Shown in pieces: positions 10,719-20,260 of a stretch of 64,000 nt of DNA. The DNA lies in NCBI GenBank assembly GCA_018389105.1, contig JACATO010000604.1, forward strand, positions 124,001 through 188,000, in the 5' to 3' direction. The position numbers and the translations under genes were made by a program. The notes beneath the pieces were generated by a model, which worked only from the letters and a program-made list of their open reading frames with translations, did no database searches and was not told where the DNA came from. This stretch comes from Nautilus pompilius. Lineage: Eukaryota; Mollusca; Cephalopoda; Nautilida; Nautilidae. How positions within the stretch are numbered: position 1 is the stretch's first letter; each line of letters starts with the position of its first letter.

Positions 10719-11706
10719 CCAATATTCCTGTCCGAATTGACAAGGACTGATGAGTGTAGCCTAATGCGTGGCCGCTTCATCCGGAAAAGAAAAGTTAAAG
10801 CAAACCAGTCTCTTAGGTCCAGGGCAATAAATGTGACGCAGAAATCAACAGACAGAAACTAACAGTAGGTAGTCTTTCCAGTCTTCCACTCAGACATTAC
10901 AACTGAAGGGAGATGATAATATAATACTTGTGAATTCTTAACACTTCCTGGTTGGCACAGGCCACCAATTTGTTGGATCTGAAATAAACACCATAATTAT
11001 TATTATTATTATTATTATTTTTTTTTAGGCTGAGGTTTCACCAAAACTGTATTTAGCTTTAACAGAATAAATGAAAATGAAGAAAGAAATCAACAAGTTT
11101 CCAAGTTGTGTGTGCTATGTAATGTTTTTCAGACCAATCTGTGGATTCATTATGGTTTATAGGCAGCATGTGCAATGAAACAAAGAAGCACCTGCAAGGA
11201 CAATTACAAGTTGTTTTTCTCTGAGTGGAGGAATGTAATGTTTAAAGAGAACAGCATTTAAATGCTGTAGACTGGTTCACAACAAATTTCTATTATTATC
11301 GCTGTTCTTCTTTAAACTTTTTTCTTATTACAATATTCTGCTATAACACCTGATAAAATTTTTAAAATCCCTATCCTCTGAGCAATAGCGAGAAAAACAA
11401 AAACAAAAAAAAACAACTCAGATTACTTACCTTTTCCTTACTTTCACAATTTTAAATATCTCTACTAAATCTCCATGCCAATTATGAAGTCTTACCGAAG
11501 AACCAAGATTGTTTGTGCCACGCAGTCTATAAACACCTTGACACATGCAGGTATGAGAGTCTTTTTTTTAAAAAATCTTTGTATGTGTGCAGGTGTGTAC
11601 TTGCTGTTCTTTAAAAAAAATTTTCACATCCATGACATCATTTTAACGTTGTGCTGCATCCCTAGCTGGAGTAGCTGAAACTTCTTAGCCACTGGCATTT
11701 AAGGAG
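10719..11706. other. Tail-to-tail spacer between the astacin gene and LYRM2
   Basis: This holds the 3' untranslated region of the astacin gene, an (ATT)n run at about 10995-11020, and presumably the LYRM2 3' untranslated region on the other strand. I saw no clear minus-strand AATAAA. Confidence 0.5.
10826..11071 (+). promoter_or_regulatory. Candidate polyadenylation signals of the astacin gene
   Basis: AATAAA occurs at 10826-10831, 10983-10988 and 11066-11071 downstream of the TAA stop. The second is followed by an ATT repeat and a T-rich stretch. Which one is used cannot be told from sequence. Confidence 0.5.
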
Positions 11707-13564
11707 TCACTTTGTCATTTGAATGGTTGTTTGCAGTTCCTTGAGCATCATCTTACCTCGGGAGATATGCATCTTGATTAGCTCCTGGAAACAAAACAAA
11801 CCAGTTGTTAACACAGTTGCTGCTAGGTCATCTCCAGCATTTTAAACATCAGTGTCAAAATAAACTGTTATTCTAAATAAAAATAAGGTTAGATCAATGC
11901 CATATTCCTTTATTCAGGGTTACTGTTGCATTAACTAATACTCCTCCATTCAGAGTAAAGTTACAGGTGGTGTGGTGGTCCAATGGCTAGCCCACTGGAC
12001 TGCTAGGATCAAGAGCCTGAGTTCGATTCCCACTGGTTTGGCATACTTCCCCGATAGTTTCTTCATGTGCAAGCTGCATGCATTTTCTCAGGGTACTTGG
12101 TTTTTCACACACATCTACAATCGAAGAGTTCCAGTGAGGACTTTTGCATGACACTTCGCAGTCAGTTTTAAAAGGACCAGGCCTCCACCAAGCACTATTA
12201 TTAGCCAAGAATGCAATGCTAAGATAATCAGCATCTCATTATTAGCATAGTGGCTTGTAATGAGCCATTCAACTTATCCAACAGATGCAAACTAAGATGA
12301 GAACATCTTACGAGAACCAGTTATGCTAAACAATCACGTGCCATCATCTAAGGGCTATAAGAGAGGAACTATGAACTAACATAGTTTATTATTCATATCT
12401 GATATCATTAAATTTTAAAATAAACAATTTTTGAAATCTGACATTAAAGGAGAGGCAGATATCTTGCTTAATGACTTTTGTCAATAGACAAGGATTAATC
12501 TCCTGATAAAAGATGCAAACCTTGAATATTAAAAAGTTTAATGATAATTGTGTTGAGATTCACTGAGTTATGAGGGGAAGAAGGATAAAGAGACAAGTCA
12601 AATCCCATCAGCAAAAGCCAATTAGAGAAAACATCTGAACCTAAATCAATTCTTTGTAAAAACTAAATCATGCACACCCATCTTTGCAAAATAATTTACT
12701 CGACAATTCCAACCAATGAATAATAAATCTTGCATTTAGCTCTTACCCACAACAGATCCAAATGCACAATGAGCAATAATAACACTGTTGTTCTCACAGT
12801 ACTAAAGAGAACCACAAGAGTGGATATACCAGCAGTGTAAGATGCATAATTGTTTGGAATAGTTGCCTGAAATTGTTCCAATGGCTTTACCATGACCTTG
12901 CAGAAAAATGGCTCATGACTTTGGGGGACCATTTCTGTGTCTGGCCAAAACACTGCTGGATGTGTAATTGAATCTTGTATTAGGATTTCTAGTTTAAAAA
13001 AAATTACCAAGCCAATAAGAAGCTTTGCACAGATAAATTTAGTTACACCTTTTAAGTTCTGTCTTCTTCTCACTAACCACAGGTTTGTCAAAACAACAGG
13101 ATTTCCTATGTTTACTTTCTGCCGACACTTGGCTCTTTCTGTGAAGCGGTCCAGAAATTGTTCACACCAGCTCACTGAACGAAGAGGCTAAAGTGGGAAA
13201 TTTAAGAAAATCTGAATAAAGTTTCTCTCCTCCAACGGTTAAGGGGGATAGTGATGTTACAAAAGCCAATCCCAGTGTTAAGCATAACCTCTCTCTCTCT
13301 TTAGAATTTTAAATACAGCTACAATCATAGCATCCGGCAGCTTCCACAGCAACGGCATTGAGGGAACAGGTTCCCGATTATCAGCAGGGAGAAACCTACA
13401 CACACCCACCCACTCTGCTTTACCTCATCAGTATGATGTTTGTTCATCTCAAAGTCACGGCGGGCCCACCGAGTTAGCTCCCGTTGATGGTCCCTGCTGG
13501 ATACGTTCCGAGCGGTTCTCAGAATGTTCCTGTACAGCTTGAGCACCTCGGATCTCAGCAGAAA
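11707..13564 (-). CDS. LYRM2: LYR-motif mitochondrial protein, LYRM2-like (5' end missing)
   Basis: Two coding exons on the minus strand are recognisable: 13564-13424 (47 codons) and 11784-11707 (26 codons including TGA). The first begins FLLRSEVLKLYRNILR, with the LYR tripeptide, and continues ELTRWARRDFEMNKHHTDE. The second reads ELIKMHISRGKMMLKELQ to the stop. Order and spacing match LYRM2, a small Complex1_LYR-family protein of mitochondria. Family members bind acyl-carrier protein and help assemble respiratory or Fe-S complexes; the specific role of LYRM2 is less settled. Junctions are phase 0 (acceptor ATAATTTCCAG, donor GAG|GTAAAG, acceptor TTTCCAG). The start exon was not found. A minus-strand donor at 15565 would join in phase but shows no in-frame ATG. 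Paralogs in the LYR family are the main alternative. Confidence 0.85.
11964..12230 (+). mobile_element. tRNA-derived SINE in the LYRM2 intron
   Basis: A polymerase III-like head has an A-box-like segment (TGGTCCAATGGCTAGC, from 11976) and a B box (GAGTTCGATTCCC, from 12019), about the spacing of a tRNA gene. About 190 bp of non-tRNA body follows. The ends of the head do not pair as an acceptor stem, so it is not a functional tRNA. The 3' end is approximate and no target duplication was identified. Confidence 0.7.
12231..13423. other. Rest of the LYRM2 intron
   Basis: A 159-codon open frame at 12696-13175 on the minus strand is the longest unexplained frame in the window. It matches no family I know, has hydrophobic but low-complexity character, and lies in intron sequence, so it is not called as a gene. 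Confidence 0.4.
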
Positions 13565-13927
13565 CTGGAAATTATACATACAAGGATACGTTACCATGGT
13601 CAGCAGTCCTTTGAGCCAGGTGGGGGGGGGACTGGTTCATATATGATCACATGATGGGGAATTGAGAGTCAAGAATTAAGGGGGGGGAGGGAAAAAAAGT
13701 ATTAATTACAAAAATGGAGGAAGAGGAGGAGGAGGAACGCCCGAGAATTATAGCATACATCTAAAGTTGCATTTTATCTTCCTGCAAATCCGTTTGTTTT
13801 ATCCTTCTTTTATTACTTAGATGGTGGGACATTTGAACTGAGGCACGGTACAGAACCGAGTCATTGTATTATCCCCAACCACAAACAAGAGGACCAGAAC
13901 GATCTGAGTTGTGGTGAGGAACACAGT

Positions 13928-14023
13928 CAGACATGCCAACATTATAGATCCTAAAATCGGGAGAAAAATTAGAGCTTTAAAATCGGGAGTCTCCCGCGGG
14001 AATCGGGAGTGTTGGCATGTCTG
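13928..14023. mobile_element. 96-bp MITE with 14-bp perfect terminal inverted repeats
   Basis: CAGACATGCCAACA at the left end is the exact reverse complement of TGTTGGCATGTCTG at the right. A 6-bp direct repeat CACAGT flanks it (13922-13927 and 14024-14029). The inside carries three copies of AATCGGGAG. Too short to code. The CAG ends suggest a hAT-like origin, but a 6-bp duplication is not the usual 8 bp. Confidence 0.7.
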
Positions 14024-14634
14024 CACAGTTCACCAACGTATTAGTTTATTTACAATGGCGCACACACACACAAAGGTCTTTCTAAACGGCTGCTTAAAAA
14101 GAAGTTGGGCTTCCAATAAACAACAAAAAGGAGAACAGGAAACCCACTCTTTTCAACGACATCTGGGCAGGCATGGCACGCCGACAAAATCCCAAGGACA
14201 GGTAACTCAGTAAAATAAAAAGGAACAAAGGTACATAACTCATCTGAAAGTAAATCTGTAAATATATGATAATAGATTGAACCATGTACTACTACATTAC
14301 CGGTTTTAAGTATAACTAATTAATACGGGAGAGTTTGTTGTTGTTAAGTACGTGCACACTAAATGCCGATTTCAGTTATGGTTGGCTGAATAATAATTTC
14401 TTTGGAACGATAACTAAAAAAGGAAGTTGATAAATGTTACAGATGCTGCTACTCTGAATCCCGGTGTCTTGCAGATGCATATATTTTATAAAAATTACAA
14501 ATAGAATTTTTAAACAAATCTCGAAAATACTTCCTAGTCGGGAAACATGCCAATGCCATTATCTCGGTTTCCTCGATTAAGATTTTTAGTCGTGTATTTG
14601 AAAGCCTACAAGTATTCACGCTTAACTTCTATAC

Positions 14635-15128
14635 CAGTGACTCTCAACCCTTCCTCTGTCATTTACCCCCCCCCCCCGGACTCGATGTATTTCGCCATTT
14701 ACCCTCTTACTCCCGTGCAGAAAAAACGTACAGCCGGCATAGAGGCACAGAAAAAGAGATGATGGAACAACTTTATTATTAGGAAGAAGAGGGAAATTAA
14801 TTTGCAATCAAAAGACGACAAAATAAATAAAATCTTAACAATAAAAGGAGTTTTTTCAGAACAGATTTTTGTGGGATATGAACAGTTTTGTTTTTATGAC
14901 TCACAAATTTTGAATGAATATATATATGATCTTATCATCAAAAAACAAAGGAATTTTAGCGGGTATGGTAGATAGTACATCCTACATCAAAGGGGGAATG
15001 CATCCTCAGAGGATCTACGCCCAGGAAAGCCATAATTTTTCTAATACAGGCTGACCAGGTATAGTCTATTACAGAATTAATGCTTCATTTGCAGGTGTGA
15101 TATATTACCCCCTGGTTGAGAATCACTG
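14635..15128. mobile_element. Non-autonomous hAT-type element, 494 bp
   Basis: The termini are CAGTGACTCTCAACC and, inverted, CAGTGATTCTCAACC (14 of 15 match), close to the CAGTGGTTCTCAACC ends known for hAT-Charlie elements. Flanking 8-bp direct repeats TTCTATAC (14627-14634) and TTATATAC (15129-15136) match at 7 of 8, the hAT duplication length. No transposase is encoded. Confidence 0.85.
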
Positions 15129-15429
15129 TTATATACATATTTCTCCGTAGTTCATTTTAAAATAAATAAATAAATAAATAATATCAGTGGCTGAGGGTAC
15201 ACTATAAACACACACACAGTGCACACGAGTACATTATTAATCCATCCTCATCACCTACTATACAATATAGTAAAAAAAATTTTAATGTTTGGAAATGCTA
15301 TAGTTATGCCACAAAAGGAGCCCCCCACTCCCAGAAGCAATTATACAACGCATTTTCAAACATATCCCCTGCCCTTAGTGGATGGGCGTATTAACTTAAT
15401 CTTATATTCTACTTTTCATTTCGGTTCTG

Positions 15430-16030
15430 TCAAACAGTAACCAGCGCAGGCAGAAAGTCCGCCGGGCGTCGCCGTCAGAGGCAGCGAGTGGATGTCCGAC
15501 ACCGGTTGGCGATAGAGGGCGCTGCCGCGCCTTTTGGTTGCGAAATACCCGGCCGCCTCACCACCTGCCTTCGTGTTACAGCCGACAGTTGATGGACGAG
15601 AGTTGAACCTCCCTCGTGGCCCCGTGAGTATACTTTCTGCTTCGGCTCGCGGGAGGAGACCGTAAGAGGAAGGACGAACCCTTTCAAACAAAACGGCGGC
15701 AACAACAACAACAACAAAATCCTTTCGTCGCAGTCTCCGCCGAGAGAAAGAAAAAGAAAACAACAACAACAACAACATCTCCAAAGTCAAACCCTCCCCT
15801 CCCCTGCCCTCCCTCCCCTACCCTCCCCTGCCATCCACCTCGGCCAGCGCTGACTCTGTACTTTCGTTTGACCTTTTTCTTTCACTTCCAGAAAGATTTT
15901 GGAAAGAAAGAGGGGTGGGAAGGGGGGTGGGTGGGTGTCGTCTGCGTTCGTCAAGTCCTCGCGCTTCCCTGTTCTGCTGGCCGTCCCCCTGGAAAGTTTT
16001 CAACTCTCCGGCTCGGGAACAAACTTCTGA
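15430..16030. promoter_or_regulatory. GC-richer promoter-like block between LYRM2 (-) and ASCC3 (+)
   Basis: CpG-containing sequence stands out from the AT-rich surroundings. It contains a possible 5' exon donor CCCC|GTGAGT (GT at 15624), AAC repeats at 15687-15716 and 15758-15777, and a C-rich tract at about 15787-15835 whose other strand has closely spaced G runs. I see no TATA box. Its position between two divergent genes fits a shared promoter, but no transcript start can be read directly. Confidence 0.45.
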
Positions 16031-16150
16031 CTTCACCATTAATACCGACCCCTGATGTCTCCCAGTTATTTACATCTATTAAAAAACAAACAAGCATTAC
16101 AATCCAGTGTCTGTTATTAAGCTAAAAAAAGGCATTAACTCCTGTTGCAG

Positions 16151-16266
16151 AGCTATTATTATTATTATTATTATTACTACTACTGTTATTAGTAGTGGTC
16201 ATCTTTAATAGTATATTAATATGAGGTGAAAAGTTAATTAAAGTCTAAAGAGCATATTACTACTAC

Positions 16267-16298
<32 letters not shown>

Positions 16299-16599
16299 TA
16301 TTATTATTATTAGTATAGTAGTAGTAGTGGTCATCTTTAATAGTATATTTATACAAGGTGAAAGTTAATTAAAGTCTAAAGAGCATATTACTACTACTAC
16401 TATTATATTATTATTATTATTACTACTACTACTACTATTATTATTACGATTACTATTACTGTATTAGTAGTGGTCATCTTTAATAGTATATTTTATACGA
16501 GGTGAAAGTTAATTAAAGTTAAAGAGCATTTACTATTATTATTAGTAGTATTATTATTATTAGTATTATATTTTATTATTATTATTATTGCTACTACTA

Positions 16600-16640
<41 letters not shown>

Positions 16641-16836
16641 TATTATTATTACTACTACTGTTATTAGTAGTGGTCATCTTTAATAGTATATTTATACAAG
16701 GTGAAAAGTTAATTAAAGTCTAAAGAGCATATTACTACTACTATTATTATTATTACTACTACTGTTATTAGTAGTGGTCATCTTTAATAGTATATTAATA
16801 CGAGGTGAAAAGTTAATTAAAGTCTGAAGAGCAGAC
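16151..16836. repeat. Composite minisatellite: five 60-70 bp cores in (ATT/TAC)n
   Basis: A core beginning GTGGTCATCTTTAATAGTAT and ending near AAAGTCTAAAGAGCATA recurs at 16195, 16327, 16470, 16670 and 16774 with only a few substitutions. Runs of ATT, TTA and TAC triplets of different length separate the cores (periods about 132, 143, 200 and 104 bp). It lies in the presumed 5' intron of ASCC3. Confidence 0.9.
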
Positions 16837-18560
16837 GTCATTGGTTTTCAAATATGAAGTGCATGTTTTATTTGATATCGAAAAGAATAATGGATATCTG
16901 GTGTTAGTATGTTGCCAGTCTAAGACCTGAAGAAAGTTTCGAATTTTAGACCAGCATCATCTGGAGTTTGTTCACTATCATTGCCTGTTAAGAATTTCTG
17001 ATACAATTCCCCCTCCCCCCAACATTAGCTACTGACTAGTTTGATTTATTTAAATGTAGGATCAGATTTTCCTCTGTAGTAGAGTGGTTGTCTTGTTTGG
17101 ATTGTGGGATATAGCTTGTTTTAAAATGCAGGTGATAAGCATTTTTGGTTCACAGTGGTTGGTTGCTCTTTTGCAAAGTGGATTTGCTTCACAGGCAGGG
17201 TAAAATTATAGGCATGCTTCCTTACTCCAAAATGCCTCTCTGCTCACCTAACGTTAAATAGGTACCCGATTGTTTGCCACTTGTTAAATTGCTTTCCAAG
17301 GTAATTGTTTTACCAGTGCAGGTTTTAAGTCGTTTGGTGATCTTGTTTAATCTTTGAAGCAAGTTATATTGCTTGCTACCTAAAAGTGTGGTTGCTGTGT
17401 GATGCTGCAGCTTCTACAGTGGAATCAAATTCATGCACCCTGTTATTTGATTACAATTTGTGAATCTCAATTTTTTAAAGTTGTTAATTAAATATCTTTA
17501 GCAATTTTTATTATTTAAATTAAATTTCTATAGCCAAATTGGCTGACTAGCAGATGACTTTTTATATAAATAATAATGAATAGATATTTTTGATATTTCA
17601 TAATATCTGTACAATATAATTTTCATATCTACCATAGCAGTGAGTGATGACAGCATGAAAATTATCTAGATTTCCCAGATTATGATAAAATAATCATTTT
17701 GCAATTGTTTTAAATAATTTTGTCCATGATGTTAAAAATCTGAAGATACTGTTAGCAATTTTTATGAAAGAAGAAATGAAAAATTCTAATTGACAACATA
17801 ATCATAAAAGTTCAACAAAAGTTATTTCAGAAATTTCTTTTCTAGTTTCTTGTACAAACTCAGTTTTTAGAATCCCTAACAGTATGTGCTAATTTTCCTA
17901 GGTGCCATATCTTTCAATTTAGTATATGCTTGGAATTCTGCTTTCACAAACCTGAAATTTAATGTTTAAAATGCCAGAAACATTTAAGACAAATAAATTT
18001 AAGTATCTAAGACAAAGAAGAAAACAAAAGTTGTAAGAAATTTGTTATAATTTGCTTTAAGGTTCCTTGAATGTGTGTTCAGATCAGTTTTGAAGAGCAG
18101 TATCTATTGCTTTGAGAAAAAGAAAGCCATAGAAAATGGTTGTACAAATTTCTTTTGCCACACCAAGAATTTTTTGAACTGTAAAAAAGTTGTCTAGTTC
18201 TCTTAGCACTGTATACAAAATTTAAAAAAAATTCCTTCAGAATTAAAACAGCATAAGTACTCTGCATTGGGTCGTCATTCTTCATACATATAAGTCGGAG
18301 AGACTTCTGTAGCATTGATCATCAGTTATTAATTTAAAACTTTTTCTGTCACGCTTATGCACAGGAAAAGAAATCAACCCTGATCTGAAATATTAAATTT
18401 ATTTGAAAAAAATATCACTACCAAAATTGAAATAAGTTAATTCTAGTTTTGTAATGTCATCTATCCCCGCCCCATGTTTATACTTGCAGTACATTTGCTA
18501 CATATTAAACTTTTTAGTTTTTTACTTTAAAGGGAGATAATTCAAATTGCATAACGTTAA
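16837..18560. other. ASCC3 5' intron or upstream flank, no gene seen
   Basis: AT-rich sequence with no recognisable exon or element apart from an AGGGAGATAA motif at 18531. Confidence 0.4.
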
Positions 18561-18579
18561 AAAAAACAAACTACATGCT

Positions 18580-19600
18580 ATCATTGATGATTTTGTCAGT
18601 GAAGAAAGAATAAGATCTTTGACGAGCCATCTTAAATTACATAAAGCACAAGTCTCTGATGATATCCAGTCTAGATATGGCTCATTTTGATAACTAACTT
18701 TATTAGAAATATCTTCATGGTTCTTATTCTCAAAAATCTTGCCTAACTAATTTGCTAGACTTCTTTAAAATATAGTAACTTGGACAAAGTTAATAATGTG
18801 GATGCTTTTTATCTTTATTTTCATATAGCATTTGATACAAATTTCAAAGAGACATTTACTAGAGAAGTGTTAATGATTCAGGTAGCTTTTTGTTATGGAT
18901 CATTGGTTATTTACATAGTAGGATTTGATGTTTTAGAGGGTGTTATGTCGTTTTCTTGGTTACTAGTGGGGTTCCCCCAGGGTTGGGCTATCATGCCTAT
19001 TCTTTTTTAAAAATGAATACAGCTGATGTTGACATTTGAATATTTAATAATAATATGAAATTTGTAGATTATACTAAATTATATGGTAGGCTAATGATAG
19101 CAATGATTTTAAGAGTTTAACAGTTTGATTTAACCCTTTCATTGGACAAATCGACTACAGTCTCTGAAATCTTTATTTATACATATTGGCCTTGAAACTG
19201 TGGTGAAAGGGTTAAATTGTTTAATGGATTAGTTTCTCAACTGATATGAAATTTAGTACTGCTATCAACTACTTGTATGAACTACATGGTGCTACCATTA
19301 CAACAGCAGCAGATAAAAAGGATTTAGGTGTTTTTATAATTGATTCCTTAAAAAATCAGAAGCAATGGATGAGTGTATCTTAAAGTGACCAGGGTCTCAG
19401 GTATGCTAAATCATACTATAAATAATAAAAGTTTGGAATTTACAGTCTCTATATAAGACATTTTTACTATGCAGGATTGGCATGGAATCTACATTATGCA
19501 AAGGATACTGATACTTGAGAAAATGTTCAGAGATTGTTTACTAAGAAGAAATATAGAATAATGCAGATTAGTTATCACAAAAAAAAAAGACGCATAAAGC
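18580..19600 (+). mobile_element. Decayed non-LTR retrotransposon (CR1/Jockey-type) reverse transcriptase fragment
   Basis: In changing frames the + strand shows landmarks of LINE reverse transcriptases: SKSCLTNLLDFF; LDKVNNVDAFYLYFHIAFDT (like YLDEG..VDVIYLDFxKAFDT); GFPQGWAIMPILF (like GVPQGSVLGPLLF); KFVDYTKLYG in place of KFADDTKLYG; and FYYAGLAWNLHYAKDTD near the end. Many stops and frame changes make it a fossil. The catalytic FADD is altered. No ends are defined. Confidence 0.8.
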
Positions 19601-20260
19601 TTTAAATTATACAGTAAGTTAATTCTTTATAATGACAGTGTTTTCTTTAATTCTCCTCTCCTCTCTAATGTGTAAATTAATAAACTGTATATTCTTTACA
19701 TGGAACCTGCATAAATGTATTCTTTAATGTGGAAGTTTTTTTTCTTTTCTCAGGTTGATGGACAGCTGTAGACTACTTATAATTGGTATTACTATCTAAT
19801 TAGTTAATGCAGTGCTTTTAAAAAATGGAGATGAGGTTTAGCTTACTGGCTGAAATTGAGCCTTTATTAAATTCTTTGTGAGGACCCTGTTGCAGAAAAA
19901 CTTAGAGACAGCAGACATCCTGGCATTTGGATGCTACATTTAGTAATGACTCCTTGCTTATATGGATCCTAGTATTATGACATTTCAGATTCAAGTGATA
20001 TAAAAAGTTAACATGTAGCCAGCTTTCTTAGGCTTCCAGCTATAGATTTTATTTTTTTTTTTGTTTAGTACACTACATGCAACTCTGATTTATACTGGAG
20101 CTGACTGGAAACCTCAGAACTACCATCCTGACAAGTCTTGGTTCAGCACTTTACCCTCCTAACTCATAGCATCCTATAGCAGGTAACGGATAACCAACCA
20201 AGCTTGCCATGCCTTTCCTTTCCTTTTTCAGGCATTGGGTGCTTCAATAGATCCACAAAA

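Noticed and set aside
11970-12045. Functional tRNA gene
   Set aside because: A and B boxes are present but the ends do not pair as an acceptor stem; a SINE head fits better.
12696-13175. 159-codon minus-strand frame
   Set aside because: It lies in the LYRM2 intron, shows no known domain and has no supporting splice or codon signal.
15416-15790. 124-codon minus-strand frame in the promoter block
   Set aside because: Poly-Leu and poly-Val come from AAC repeats; no family match. A segment ending at 15565 could join LYRM2 in phase but has no in-frame ATG, so it is only noted as a possibility.
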